A stretch of 64,000 nt of DNA from Sanguibacter sp. HDW7 (GTDB taxonomy: Bacteria; Actinomycetota; Actinomycetes; Actinomycetales; Cellulomonadaceae). The notes below the pieces were generated by a model. The model saw only the letters and a program-made list of their open reading frames with translations. It searched no databases and was not told the origin of the DNA. Of this stretch, positions 47,284 to 57,205 are shown piece after piece (position 1 is the stretch's first letter; the number at the start of each line of letters is the position of its first letter). Where the stretch lies: the NCBI RefSeq assembly GCF_011300875.1, contig NZ_CP049862.1, positions 124,001 to 188,000 of the forward strand, written 5' to 3'. The position numbers were made by a program, and so were the translations under genes.

Positions 47284-49374
47284 TCAGACCGGGACCGGGG
47301 TCTTGGCCGACGGGGACGGCACCCGCGGGCGGGGCGGGAACCGCGGTTCGCCCCGGCCGGGCGTCAGGGCCCGCAGGGCGCCGAGGATCGCGACGAGGTC
47401 GACGACCTCCTGCATCGCGGCACCTGCGAGGGCGGGCAGCAGCCCGAACGCGGCGACGAGCATGAGGACGACGGACAGTCCGATGCCCGCCCAGATGCTC
47501 TCGAGGGCGACCCGCACCGTGCGGCGCGAGATGCCGATGAGGCGTACGAGCGCGCCGAGATTGTCGACGAGCAGGACGGCGTCGGCCGACTCGCTCGCGG
47601 CGGTCGCGCCGGTCGCGCCCATCGCGACGCCGACGTCGGCGACCGCGAGGACGGGCGCGTCGTTGACGCCGTCGCCGACCATGAGCACGGGCCGGTCGGG
47701 GAGTGCCGCGACGGCGGCGACCTTCTCCTGGGGGAGGAGCGCGGCGCGGACCTCGTCGACGCCGACCTCGGCCGCGACGTGCAGGGCGGTCGCCTCCCGG
47801 TCGCCCGTGAGCATGACGACGTGCTCGACCCCGACGCCGCGCAGCGCCGCGAGGACGGCTGCCGACTCGTCGCGGACGGTGTCCTTGAGCTCGACGCGTC
47901 CGACGCGCCGCCCGTCGATGGCGACGTGGACGACGACGGTCCCGGGCGGGACGTCGTCGGGCTCCGCGGCACGCGGCCCGGACGGCACAGGCGTGCGTAC
48001 GTCGGCGGTCGCCGCAGCGCCCGACCCGGACAGCGAAGCTGTGCGTGCGCCGTCGGGCCACACAGCACCCGGCGAGGGCGTGCATGCGTCGTCGGGCTCC
48101 GCGGCGCCCGACGCGGGCGCGTCGGCGCCGGCCGACGCCGTGCCCGCAGCCGGGGGAGCGCCCGTGCCGAAGGAGAGGGCCGACGCCCCCAGGACCCACG
48201 TCCACCTGCCGACGGCCACGCGCCGCCCGGAGATGGTCGCGGCGACCCCGTGCGCGGTCTCCTCGACGACGTCGGCGGCGGGCCCGGGCGCCATGCCGCG
48301 TGCGCGAGCGCCCGCGACCAGGGCGGTTGCGAGGGGGTGGGCGGAGTACTGCTCGGTGGCTGCGGCGAGCGCGAGGACGTCGTCCTCGCTGATCCCGTCG
48401 GTCGCCACGACGCGGGAAATGTGGGGGCGGCCGTGCGTGAGCGTGCCGGTCTTGTCGAGCGCGACGGTTCGCACGCGGGAGAGCTGTTCGAGGACGCCGC
48501 CGCCCTTGACGACGACGCCGGCGCGGGCGGAGCGCGACATGCCGGCGACGAACGCGACGGGTGCGGCGATGAGCAGGGGGCAGGGGGTGGCGACGACGAG
48601 GACCTCGGCGAGGCGCCGCGGGTCGCCGCTCACCCACCAGGCGAGGAGCGCGATGGCGACGGCGACGATCGTGAACGGCACGGCGTAGCGGTCGGCGAGG
48701 CGCACCATGGGGGCGCGGGAGCTCTGGGCCTCGGCGACGAGCGCGACGATCTGCTGGTACTGGGAGTCGGCGGCGCGGGCGGTCGCGCGGACGTGGACGG
48801 CGCGGTCGCCGTTGAGGGCGCCGGAGACGATGCGGTCGCCGCGGACGTGCTCGACGGGCAGGGACTCGCCGGTGACGGAGGACTCGTCGAGGACGGCGGC
48901 GTCGGACGCGAGCTCGCCGTCGACGGGGACGACCTCTGCGGGCTTGAGGAGGAGGGTGTCGCCGACGGCGACGTCCTCGACGGGCACGTCGGCGACCGTG
49001 CCGGTGGCGTCGACGAGGTGGGCGACGCGGGGTGCGCGGTCGAGGAGGGCGGTGAGCTCGCGCTGGGCGCGACGCTCGGCGTAGTCCTCGAGGGCCTCGC
49101 CCCCGGTGAGCATGACGACGACGACGAGGGCGGCCCAGTGCTCGCCGACAGCGACGGCGGCGGAGATCGCGAGGACGGCGAGGATGTCGAGGCCGACGTC
49201 ACCGGCGCGCAGCGAGCGGACCATGCCCCAGGCCTGGGTGGCGGCGACGAGGACGACCCAGGCGACGACGACCCAGCGGGAGGCGTCGTCGTCACCGGCT
49301 GCGAGCAGCCCGAGGCCGACGGCGCCGACGACGAGCGTGGCGACGACCCAGGGATAGGCACGGAGACGTTCCAT
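47284..49374 (-). CDS. P1B-type heavy-metal translocating ATPase
   Basis: 696 aa from ATG 49374. No N-terminal metal-binding domain. TMs, actuator loop (LDESSVTGESLPVEH), metal-site helix VVATPCPLLIAAPVAF, phosphorylation site ALDKTGTLTHG (Asp307), nucleotide domain SAHPLATAL, hinge MVGDGVNDAPVLAVADVGVA. TPCP in place of CPC/CPH makes the metal uncertain (not a classical copper pump). An Ala/Pro-rich insert of about 70 residues, with internal repeats, interrupts the nucleotide-binding domain. Confidence 0.9.
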   Translation of the reverse strand: MERLRAYPWVVATLVVGAVGLGLLAAGDDDASRWVVVAWVVLVAATQAWGMVRSLRAGDVGLDILAVLAISAAVAVGEHWAALVVVVMLTGGEALEDYAERRAQRELTALLDRAPRVAHLVDATGTVADVPVEDVAVGDTLLLKPAEVVPVDGELASDAAVLDESSVTGESLPVEHVRGDRIVSGALNGDRAVHVRATARAADSQYQQIVALVAEAQSSRAPMVRLADRYAVPFTIVAVAIALLAWWVSGDPRRLAEVLVVATPCPLLIAAPVAFVAGMSRSARAGVVVKGGGVLEQLSRVRTVALDKTGTLTHGRPHISRVVATDGISEDDVLALAAATEQYSAHPLATALVAGARARGMAPGPAADVVEETAHGVAATISGRRVAVGRWTWVLGASALSFGTGAPPAAGTASAGADAPASGAAEPDDACTPSPGAVWPDGARTASLSGSGAAATADVRTPVPSGPRAAEPDDVPPGTVVVHVAIDGRRVGRVELKDTVRDESAAVLAALRGVGVEHVVMLTGDREATALHVAAEVGVDEVRAALLPQEKVAAVAALPDRPVLMVGDGVNDAPVLAVADVGVAMGATGATAASESADAVLLVDNLGALVRLIGISRRTVRVALESIWAGIGLSVVLMLVAAFGLLPALAGAAMQEVVDLVAILGALRALTPGRGEPRFPPRPRVPSPSAKTPVPV

Positions 49375-49509
49375 GCCTCCAGTCCTACGCCGTATCGAGA
49401 ATCGTTTCCAGCAAGCACAGGCTGGCCTCACCTCCTCGGGCGGAGAGTCAGCGGGCTACGCCGACCTCGTCGACATGACGGAGCTCGTGCTCCGCGTGCG
49501 CTGACGGCA

Positions 49510-49537
49510 CGTGTCCCGCCGGAGCCGGCGGGACACG
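49510..49537 (-). terminator. Terminator of the chemoreceptor gene
   Basis: CGTGTCCCGCCGG and CCGGCGGGACACG form a 13-bp stem with a tiny loop, 36 bases beyond the chemoreceptor stop. The short gap 49375-49509 beside it holds no convincing gene. Confidence 0.75.
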
Positions 49538-49572
49538 CGCGTGCGGGGGCTGCGACCGCCGTCCCCGCACGC

Positions 49573-51279
49573 TCAGTAGTTGAAGGTCGCGACGCGGCCG
49601 TCGAGCTCGGCGGCCATGCGTGCGAGCTCGGCGACCGCCTCGCCCATCTGCTCGACGGTCCGCGACGACTGCGCCGCGGACTCCGCGACGCCCGTGATGT
49701 TGTGCGCGATCTGCGTCGAGCCGGTCGCGGCCTCGGCCACCGATCGCGACATCTCCGTCGTCGTCGCCGTCTGCTCCTCGACCGCCGAGGCGATCGTCAT
49801 CTGGTAGTCGTTGATCTGCCCGACGATGTGCGTGATCTCGCCGATCGCGGTGACGGCGCCGTCGGTGTCGGCCTGGATGGCCTCGACCCGACGAGCGATG
49901 TCCTCGGTGGCGCGCGCCGTCTCCTGGGCGAGCTCCTTGACCTCGCCGGCGACGACGGCGAAGCCCTTGCCTGCTTCGCCGGCGCGGGCGGCCTCGATGG
50001 TTGCGTTAAGCGCGAGGAGGTTGGTCTGCTCGGCGATCGAGGTGATAGCGCGGACGACCGCGCCGATCTCCTGCGAGGACGCGCCCAGACGTGCGACCGT
50101 CACGCTCGTCGTCCCCGCGACGTCCGTCGCCCGGGCCGCGATCTCAGCCGCGCGCGCCGCGTTCTGGGCGATCTCACGGATAGAGGCGCCCATCTGCTCG
50201 GCGCCCGCGGCAACCGTCTGGACGTTGCGGGAGACCTGCTCCGCCGCCGCCGCGACGATGCCCGCCTGCGCCGACGTGTCCTCCGTGCCCCGCGTCACCT
50301 CGCCCGCGGCCGCGCCCAGCTCCTCCGCCGCGGCAGCGACCGTCGCCGATGTCTCACCAACCTGGGACAACGTCCCGGCAAGCTTCCCGCGGGCAGAGTT
50401 GAGGCGTTCGGAGGTGAGGCCGAGCTCGTCCCGGGTGACGATCGGTGCGTCCACCGTGAGGTCTCCGCGCGCCATCGCCTCGATCGACGTCTCGAGGCTC
50501 GTCACCGAGCTGCCCACGGAGCGTACGACGCCGCGCGCAAGGACGAGGAGCGCGGCCCCCACGGCGAGGATGACGCCGACCACGACCACTGTCGACGTCT
50601 GAGCGCTCGCCCGCGAGCGTTCGGCGATGCCGTCCATGTACGCCTGGATCTCGGCGGCCGCGTCGTCGAGCGCCGCCACGTACTCGTCGATCGCGGGTTG
50701 CACGTACATCTGCTGGACACGCGCAAACGTCTGGGCATGGTCGGGGACCTCGAAGACCGGCACCAGCCGGGTCTCGCGCACGGCGAGGAAGCCGTCGTAC
50801 GCCTCGAGGAAGCGCGTCCAGCTCGTCGATACGTCGCCGAGAGTGGCGCTGAGCGCCGCGATGTTCGTCTCGAGCGTCGCATCGTTCTCCTCGAGCTTCG
50901 CCGCCCACTCGTCGACGGTCGCGGTGTCGGCCGCGGCTGCCATCTGGGCGATGATCATGCGCCCCTTGAGCTGGTCCTGGTGGACAAGGTTGAGCTGGCG
51001 GCCGAGCGTCGCGTTGACGTTCGCGATCTCGTCGGACGACGCGGCCAGGGTGTTGAGCAGGAAGATCGAGAGCGCGCCGATGAGCGCGACGCCGCCCATG
51101 CCGAACCCCGCAAGGAGCGCGAGCCGACGGCGGACCGATGTCCGTCGTCGGGCGGGTGGCGCGGCGTCCGGGCGGGCCTCGCCCGCAGGGAGATCATGGG
51201 GGTCGCTGCCCGACGTGGATGACAGGGCAGAGTTGCTGGGTGAAGGCGCCGGGTACTTCGCCGTCATGGTGAGCGTCAT
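49573..51279 (-). CDS. Methyl-accepting chemotaxis protein
   Basis: 568 aa from ATG 51279 (AAGGA upstream). A Pro/Ala-rich N-tail, TM1 (~53-75), a helical four-helix-bundle-type sensor (NVNATLGRQLNLVHQDQLKG), TM2 (~200-222, TVVVVGVILAVGAALLVLAR), HAMP (LETSIEAMARGDLTVDAPIV), and a long coiled-coil MCP domain with hairpin tip TNLLALNATIEAARAGEAGK then GFAVVAGEVKELAQETARAT. It signals through CheA/CheW, not encoded here. This implies a motile or chemotactic host. Confidence 0.93.
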   Translation of the reverse strand: MTLTMTAKYPAPSPSNSALSSTSGSDPHDLPAGEARPDAAPPARRRTSVRRRLALLAGFGMGGVALIGALSIFLLNTLAASSDEIANVNATLGRQLNLVHQDQLKGRMIIAQMAAAADTATVDEWAAKLEENDATLETNIAALSATLGDVSTSWTRFLEAYDGFLAVRETRLVPVFEVPDHAQTFARVQQMYVQPAIDEYVAALDDAAAEIQAYMDGIAERSRASAQTSTVVVVGVILAVGAALLVLARGVVRSVGSSVTSLETSIEAMARGDLTVDAPIVTRDELGLTSERLNSARGKLAGTLSQVGETSATVAAAAEELGAAAGEVTRGTEDTSAQAGIVAAAAEQVSRNVQTVAAGAEQMGASIREIAQNAARAAEIAARATDVAGTTSVTVARLGASSQEIGAVVRAITSIAEQTNLLALNATIEAARAGEAGKGFAVVAGEVKELAQETARATEDIARRVEAIQADTDGAVTAIGEITHIVGQINDYQMTIASAVEEQTATTTEMSRSVAEAATGSTQIAHNITGVAESAAQSSRTVEQMGEAVAELARMAAELDGRVATFNY

Positions 51280-51501
51280 CGGTCTGTCCTTGATCTGGAC
51301 CGTGGGTGTCCGCGGCTCGGGCCACCCCCTGTGGCCCTCCCATCGGCTCACTCGGTCCGGAAGTGAGCAGAACCCGTGGCGGAGGTCACCCGGGCTGCGG
51401 TCGGGCCACTAGTCCCACGAGATGTGCGTCACAGAGTGATGAGGTGGTGGTACGGCTGGGACGAGGACGACCCGCCGGCCCACCCCTGCCGAAAGGTCGT
51501 C

Positions 51502-53094
51502 ATGGACGCTGTCCTCTCGCTCCTCGTCGAGCAGCCTGTGCTGCTGCTCGTCCTGCTCGTCGGCATCGGTGCGGCCATCGGCCACATCAGGGTCCGGGGT
51601 GTCGGCCTCGGCGCCGCGGCCGTCCTCTTCTGCGCGCTGCTCCTCGGAGCTCTCGGCGCCTCGCGCGAGATCGATCTCGAGGTCCCGCACGCGTTCGGCA
51701 CGCTCGGCCTCACGCTCTTCACGTTCACCGTCGGCATCGTCTCGGGCGCCGAGTTCTTCGCGTCCCTGCGCCGCAGCCTCAAGGTCATCGGCTGGATGAT
51801 CGTCGTCGTCGCCGCAGGGGCCGGCGTCGCCGTCGGCCTCGGGCGCCTGCTCGACCTCTCGACCGCGACGATCGCCGGCACCTTCGCCGGGGCCCTCACC
51901 AACACGCCCGCGCTCGCCGCTGCACGCGACGCCGCAGGGGACGACGCGGCCCCGACCGTCGGCTACGCCGTCGCCTACGTCTTCGGCGTCGTCGGCGTGC
52001 TCATCGTCGCGCACCTCACCCTGCGGAGCCGCGGCAACGACACCGACGCGCCGCCCGAGCTCGTCGAGCGCGCCGTCCGCGTCGAGTTCGCGAGCGGCCA
52101 GTCCGTGCGCGAGCTCACGGAGCTCTACGGCGAGCGCATCGCGTTCTCCCGCCTGCGCTCCGGCTCCGAGGACGCCGCGCCGCGCACCGCGCTCGACGAC
52201 GACGTGCTCGTCGTCGGCGACGTCGTCACCGTCGTCGGGCCGGAGCGGCTCGTCGAGGAGATCGTCGCGGCGCTCGGACACGTGTCCTCGCACCAGCTGC
52301 GGCAGGACGGGCGCGTCGTCGCGATGCGTCGCATCACCGTCTCGAGCACGAAGGTCGCGGGCCGCACCCTCGAGGAGCTCGAGCTGCACTCGCGCTACGG
52401 GGCCGTCGTCACGCGCCTGCGTCGCGGCGACGTCGACGAGGTCGCGAACTCGCGCACCGTCCTGCGCCTCGGCGACCGCGTGCGGATCGTCGCGCCGCGC
52501 GGCCACATGGGCGCGATCACGACGCTGCTGGGCGACTCGACCCGCGGGTTCTCCGACATCAACCCGGCCGTCCTCGGCCTCGGCATGGCGCTCGGCGTGC
52601 TGCTCGGTCTTGTCGTGCTTCCCATCCCCGGGGTGCACGTGACGATCGGCGCGGCTGCGGGCACCCTCGTCATGGGGCTCGTCCTGGGCCGGCTCGGGCG
52701 CGTCGGGCCGTTCTCGACGTCGATGTCGTTCACCGCCGCGCAGGCGCTCAGCGAGCTCGGTCTGCTCATCTTCCTCGCGCAGGCGGGGCTCGTCGCGGGC
52801 GGTCAGGTCGCGCCTGCGTTCGCGTCGGGCGAGTGGCTGCGGATCCTCGCGCTGGGCGCCGCGGTGACGACGACTGTCGCGGTCGGGCTGTGGTGCGTGC
52901 TGCGGAGGCTGTGCCACGTGGGTGCGACGACGGCGTCGGGCATGATCGCCGGCACGCAGACGCAGCCCGCGGTGCTCGCTTTTGCGAACGTGCGGACGGG
53001 CTTCGACCCGCGGGTCGCGCTCGGGTATGCGCTCGTGTATCCCGCCGCGATGATCGTGAAGATCGTGGCGGGCGGCATCCTCGGCTCGCTCTAG
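51502..53094 (+). CDS. AspT/YidE-type transporter with central TrkA_C (RCK_C) domains
   Basis: 530 aa from ATG 51502 with AAAGG upstream. Two sets of five or so TMs: first LFTFTVGIVSGAEFFASLRR and FAGALTNTPALAAARDAAGD; second FLAQAGLVAGGQVAPAF and ASGMIAGTQTQPAVLAFANV. Between them are two TrkA_C domains (ITVSSTKVAGRTLEELELHS, LRLGDRVRIVAPRGHM). The GxxTNTPAL and GxxTQTPAL-like motifs are signatures of aspartate:alanine exchanger relatives. Substrate unknown, probably an organic anion. Confidence 0.88.
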   Translation: MDAVLSLLVEQPVLLLVLLVGIGAAIGHIRVRGVGLGAAAVLFCALLLGALGASREIDLEVPHAFGTLGLTLFTFTVGIVSGAEFFASLRRSLKVIGWMIVVVAAGAGVAVGLGRLLDLSTATIAGTFAGALTNTPALAAARDAAGDDAAPTVGYAVAYVFGVVGVLIVAHLTLRSRGNDTDAPPELVERAVRVEFASGQSVRELTELYGERIAFSRLRSGSEDAAPRTALDDDVLVVGDVVTVVGPERLVEEIVAALGHVSSHQLRQDGRVVAMRRITVSSTKVAGRTLEELELHSRYGAVVTRLRRGDVDEVANSRTVLRLGDRVRIVAPRGHMGAITTLLGDSTRGFSDINPAVLGLGMALGVLLGLVVLPIPGVHVTIGAAAGTLVMGLVLGRLGRVGPFSTSMSFTAAQALSELGLLIFLAQAGLVAGGQVAPAFASGEWLRILALGAAVTTTVAVGLWCVLRRLCHVGATTASGMIAGTQTQPAVLAFANVRTGFDPRVALGYALVYPAAMIVKIVAGGILGSL

Positions 53095-53103
53095 CCCCAC
53101 CCA

Positions 53104-53218
53104 CGACTCGTAGCCGTTCTGCACGCTCTGGCAGTGTGCGGGGGCGCTACGAGTCGAACCGCTGGAGCGACTCGTAGGTCCGGAGCACCATCGAATGGTG
53201 CTGGAGGCCTACGAGTCG
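53104..53218. repeat. 115-bp four-armed palindromic element, family C
   Basis: Arms share CGACTCGTAG: plus 53104, minus 53146, plus 53168, minus 53208. They form two side-by-side hairpins, or one long rod if arm 1 pairs with arm 4. The second hairpin has an inner stem AGCACCAT/ATGGTGCT (53185-53203). Starts 10 bases after the transporter stop. Confidence 0.88.
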
Positions 53219-53236
53219 TCAGGGCAGGTGTGGGTT

Positions 53237-53284
53237 GTTGCACACTGGGCAACGTTGCACTTTGGGAAACGACGGGTCTAGTGT
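53237..53284 (+). promoter_or_regulatory. Tandem 17-bp operators and promoter of the TetR/RND operon
   Basis: Two adjacent 17-mers, GTTGCACACTGGGCAAC (53237) and GTTGCACTTTGGGAAAC (53254), match at 14 of 17 positions; the first is the inverted repeat GTTGC-N7-GCAAC. The second overlaps a -35-like TTGCAC. TAGTGT at 53279 could be the -10, putting transcription start near the GTG at 53291 (leaderless). Autorepression by the TetR protein is expected. Confidence 0.7.
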
Positions 53285-53290
53285 CGTCGG

Positions 53291-53974
53291 GTGACCACCT
53301 CGCTGCGGGACCTCAAGAAGGCCGCGACCGCCCGCGAGCTCGCCGCGACCGCGTTCGTCCTCGTGCAGGAGCGCGGGTACGACGACGTGACGATCGACCA
53401 GATCGCCGAGCACGCCGGCTACTCCCGCCGCACGTTCGCCAACCACTTCGGCGGCAAGGCCGAGGCGGTCGTCGACGGCTTCCTCCAGCGCTTCGGCCCC
53501 CAGGTGCTCGACAGCAGGACCGCGCCGCGCACCATGTCCGACCTCCTCGACGCGAGCGAGGCCTTCATCGCCTCACTTCTCGAGGGTCCCGCCCTCGACG
53601 ACGTGCGCGCCTTCGCCGCGATCGCGCGCGAGCACCCCGTCGTCGAGTCGATGGCGCACTCGCGACTCCAGGCGTTCCGCGGCTCGGCCAACATCGCGCT
53701 CCTCGTGGAGCGCTTCGGCGAGACCCGCACGATGCTCTACCTCTCGGCGCTCGTCGGACTGCTCGCCGGCAGCCTCCACGTCGTCCTCGACGAGCTCGGC
53801 GCGACGTGCGCCGACGCTGCCCCCGCTGCCCACGGCCGCCCCCAGATGCCCGAGATCCCGGACCTCACCCCCGAGCTCCGCGACCGCCTGCGAGCGCTCG
53901 TCACCGAGGCCTTCGACATCCTGCGTCACGGCTTCCTGGCCGGTGCACGCGAGGACGCGTCGCCCGCCCCCTGA
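53291..53974 (+). CDS. TetR family transcriptional regulator of the RND pump
   Basis: 227 aa from GTG 53291. HTH region ELAATAFVLVQERGYDDVTI then DQIAEHAGYSRRTFANHFGG, followed by KAEAVVDGFLQRF and a helical ligand domain. Same strand as the RND gene 75 bases downstream, so likely one transcript. Tandem operators lie directly upstream. Confidence 0.92.
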   Translation: MTTSLRDLKKAATARELAATAFVLVQERGYDDVTIDQIAEHAGYSRRTFANHFGGKAEAVVDGFLQRFGPQVLDSRTAPRTMSDLLDASEAFIASLLEGPALDDVRAFAAIAREHPVVESMAHSRLQAFRGSANIALLVERFGETRTMLYLSALVGLLAGSLHVVLDELGATCADAAPAAHGRPQMPEIPDLTPELRDRLRALVTEAFDILRHGFLAGAREDASPAP

Positions 53975-54049
53975 CGTCGCAGGGTCGCGCCCGGCGCACC
54001 CTGACCACAGATACCTTCCGCACGCCACACCCACACCGACAGGACTCCC

Positions 54050-57000
54050 GTGCACAAGCTCTCTGCCTTCTCCCTCAAGAACCGGGCGCTCATCGCGCTC
54101 GTCACGGTGGTGGTCGCGACCTTCGGCGCCCTCGCCTTCACGAACCTCAAGCAGGAGCTCATCCCGTCGATCGAGGTGCCGCAGCTCGCGGTGCTCACGG
54201 TCCACCCGGGCGCGTCGGCCGAGGTCGTCGCGAGCGACGTCACGGCGCCCGTCGAGAAGGCGCTGCAGACGGTCCCGGGCCTGCTCGGCACGACGACGAC
54301 CTCGTCGACGGGCGTGTCCGTCGTCATGGCGGAGTTCGAGTTCGGGACGGACACGGCGAAGGTCGAGCAGAAGATGGCGCAGTCCATCAGCCGCATCCGC
54401 TCGTACCTGCCCGAGGGCACGGACCCGTCGGTCATGGCGATCAGCCTCGACGACTTCCCCGTCATCCAGGTCGCGGTGTCGTCGGACAACCCGGAGAAGC
54501 TCGCGGGAACGCTCGCCGAGTCGGTCGTGCCGGCGCTCGAGCGCCTCGACGGCGTCGCGTCGGCGTCGATCATCGGTGCCCCCGGCCCGCGCGTGTCGAT
54601 CACGCCGCGCGCGGAGGACATGGCGCTCAACGGTGTGACGTCGCAGTCGATCGCGACGCTCCTCATGCAGAACGGCGTCATGGTCCCGGCCGGCACGATC
54701 GTCGACGCGGGCAGCGAGATGGCCGTGCAGGTCGGCACGCGCCTCACGTCGGTCGACCAGATCGAGGACCTTCCGCTCGTGCGTTCGCAGGTCCCGGGCA
54801 TGGACGACGACGCGCTCCAGGGCCTCCCGCCCGTGACGCTCGGTGACGTCGCCGACGTCGAGCTGACGACGGACCCGACGACGTCGTACTCGCTCGTCGA
54901 CGGCCGCAAGGCGCTCACCCTCTCGATCACGAAGCTGCCCGACGCCAACACGGTCGACGTCTCCCACGCGGTGCAGGACGCCCTGCCGGAGCTCGAGGCG
55001 AGCGTCGCGGGTTCGAGCTTCGACGTGCTCGTCGACCAGGCGCCGTTCATCGAGGACTCGATCTCGGGCCTTGCGACCGAAGGTCTGCTCGGCCTCGTCA
55101 TGGCGATCATCGTCATCCTCGCGTTCCTGCGCTCGGGGCGCGCGACGCTCGTCACCGCGGTGTCGATCCCGGTGTCGCTGCTCATCGCGTTCGTCGGCAT
55201 GCAGGCCGCGGGCTACACGCTCAACATCCTGTCGCTCGGTGGTCTGACGATCGCGATCGGGCGCATCGTCGACGACTCGATCGTCGTCATCGAGAACGTC
55301 GAACGTCATATGAGGTACGGGAAGTCGCGACGGCGCACGATCGTCGACGCCGTCCGCGAGGTCGGCGGCGCGATCACGGCGTCGACCGTGACGACCGTCG
55401 CGGTGTTCGTGCCGATCGCACTCGTCGGCGGCATGTCGGGCGTGCTGTTCCGTCCGTTCGCGTTCACGGTCGCGATCGCGATGGGTGCGTCGCTGCTCGT
55501 CTCGCTGACGATCGTGCCGGTGCTCGCGTTCTGGTTCCTCAGCTGGAAGGGACACGCGGCCGCGGCTGCGGCCGTTGACGCGGCGGACGACGCGTCCGCC
55601 GACGCCCCCGCCGACGTCCCCGCCCTCGTGGCGGCGGACGCCGAGCAGGCCGACGACGAGCTCACCGAGGAGGCGCAGGGCGGGATCCAGCGCTCCTACG
55701 CCCGGACGCTCGACTGGGCGCTCGGCCACCGCTGGACGACCGTCGGCATCGCGGTCGCGGTGCTCGTCGGGACGCTCGCGCTCGTGCCGCTCATGAAGAC
55801 GAGCTTCCTCGGCGACATGGCGCAGAACTCGCTCGGCATCACGCAGCAGGTGAAGCCGGGGACGAGCCTCGAGAAGCAGCTCGCGACGGCCAGCACGGTC
55901 GACGAGGCGCTGCGCCAGGTCGACGGCGTCGAGCTCGTCGCCGCAACGATCGGCCAGACCGACCAGTCCCTCATGCTTGGCGGCGCCGACACGATCTCGT
56001 ACTCGATCACGACCGACGAGAACGGCGACCAGGCGAAGATCCAGGAGGCCGTCCGCAAGGCCGTCACGGCGGTCGTCGACGCGGACGACGTGACGATCTC
56101 GCCGTTCGCAGGCATGGGCATGTCGAACGACGTGCAGATCAGCGTGACGGGCTCGGACGCCAAGGCCGTCGCCAGCGGCACGGAGGCGATCGCCGAGGCG
56201 ATGCGTCCGCTCGACGGTGTCCGTCAGGTGTCGACGACGCTCACGGACGCGCGCCCGACGGTGTCGGTCGTCATCGACCGCGCGAAGGCTGCGGCCGCGG
56301 GCCTCACGGAGACGCAGCTCTCGCAGGCTGTCGCCGGCATGATCACGCCGCAGCAGATCGGTGCTGTGACGATCGGCGGTTCGTCCGTCAGCGTGTTCCT
56401 CACGCCCGAGGACCCGGCGCGCTCGGTGTCGGGCATCCGCGAGCTGCCGCTCGGCCCGGGCGGTGCGACCGTCGGTGACGTCGCGGAGGTCAAGGTCGTC
56501 GACGGTCCGGTCTCGATCACGACGCAGAACGGCGTGCGCAACCAGGTCGTCGACGTCACGCCGGAGTCCGACGACCTCGGGCAGACGTCGTCCGTCGTCA
56601 CGACCGCGCTCGAGGGCGTGGACCTGCCCGACGGTGTCACCGCCGAGATCGGCGGCGTGACGGCCGAGCAGGACGAGGCGTTCAGCCAGCTGGGCCTCGC
56701 GATGCTCGTGGCGATCCTCATCGTCTACGTCGTCATGGTCGCGACGTTCCGCTCGCTGCTGCACCCGCTGCTGCTGCTCGTGTCGATCCCGTTCGCGGCG
56801 ACCGGCGCGATCCTCCTGCAGGTCGCGACGGGTGTCGCGCTCGGCGTGCCGTCGCTCATCGGTGTGCTCATGCTCATCGGCATCGTCGTGACGAACGCGA
56901 TCGTGCTCGTCGACCTCGTCAAGCAGTACCGCGACCGCGGGGTGCCGATGGCCGACGCGCTGCGGCGCGGTGCGGTGCACCGTGTGCGGCCGATCCTCAT

Positions 57001-57205
57001 GACGGCGGCGGCGACGATCCTCGCGCTCGCGCCCATGGCGATCGGTGTGACGGGGCACGGCGGGTTCATCTCGCAGCCGCTCGCGATCGTCGTCATCGGT
57101 GGTCTGTTCTCGTCGACGCTCATGACGCTCATCGTGCTTCCGGTGCTGTACCACCTGGTGGAGAGCATCGGGAAGCGCGGGGCGACCCGAGTCCTGGAGG
57201 ACTGA
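54050..57205 (+). CDS. RND efflux transporter (SwrC/AcrB type)
   Basis: 1051 aa from GTG 54050. Twelve TMs in the RND layout: KNRALIALVTVVVATFGALA, two large extracytoplasmic loops, and IGRIVDDSIVVIENVERHMR in TM4 with the usual relay/charged residues. The second half has IGVLMLIGIVVTNAIVLVDL and VKQYRDRGVPMADALRRGAV. A ~40-residue Ala/Asp-rich insert follows the first TM block (DAADDASADAPADVPALVAA). Monoderm RND pumps like SwrC export surfactants and drugs without an outer-membrane channel. No adaptor gene is present. Confidence 0.93.
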   Translation: MHKLSAFSLKNRALIALVTVVVATFGALAFTNLKQELIPSIEVPQLAVLTVHPGASAEVVASDVTAPVEKALQTVPGLLGTTTTSSTGVSVVMAEFEFGTDTAKVEQKMAQSISRIRSYLPEGTDPSVMAISLDDFPVIQVAVSSDNPEKLAGTLAESVVPALERLDGVASASIIGAPGPRVSITPRAEDMALNGVTSQSIATLLMQNGVMVPAGTIVDAGSEMAVQVGTRLTSVDQIEDLPLVRSQVPGMDDDALQGLPPVTLGDVADVELTTDPTTSYSLVDGRKALTLSITKLPDANTVDVSHAVQDALPELEASVAGSSFDVLVDQAPFIEDSISGLATEGLLGLVMAIIVILAFLRSGRATLVTAVSIPVSLLIAFVGMQAAGYTLNILSLGGLTIAIGRIVDDSIVVIENVERHMRYGKSRRRTIVDAVREVGGAITASTVTTVAVFVPIALVGGMSGVLFRPFAFTVAIAMGASLLVSLTIVPVLAFWFLSWKGHAAAAAAVDAADDASADAPADVPALVAADAEQADDELTEEAQGGIQRSYARTLDWALGHRWTTVGIAVAVLVGTLALVPLMKTSFLGDMAQNSLGITQQVKPGTSLEKQLATASTVDEALRQVDGVELVAATIGQTDQSLMLGGADTISYSITTDENGDQAKIQEAVRKAVTAVVDADDVTISPFAGMGMSNDVQISVTGSDAKAVASGTEAIAEAMRPLDGVRQVSTTLTDARPTVSVVIDRAKAAAAGLTETQLSQAVAGMITPQQIGAVTIGGSSVSVFLTPEDPARSVSGIRELPLGPGGATVGDVAEVKVVDGPVSITTQNGVRNQVVDVTPESDDLGQTSSVVTTALEGVDLPDGVTAEIGGVTAEQDEAFSQLGLAMLVAILIVYVVMVATFRSLLHPLLLLVSIPFAATGAILLQVATGVALGVPSLIGVLMLIGIVVTNAIVLVDLVKQYRDRGVPMADALRRGAVHRVRPILMTAAATILALAPMAIGVTGHGGFISQPLAIVVIGGLFSSTLMTLIVLPVLYHLVESIGKRGATRVLED

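Noticed and set aside
49400-49503. Possible C-terminal gene fragment ending LVDMTELVLRVR before the chemoreceptor terminator
   Set aside because: About 25 plausible codons with no recognisable homology; too little to call a pseudogene.
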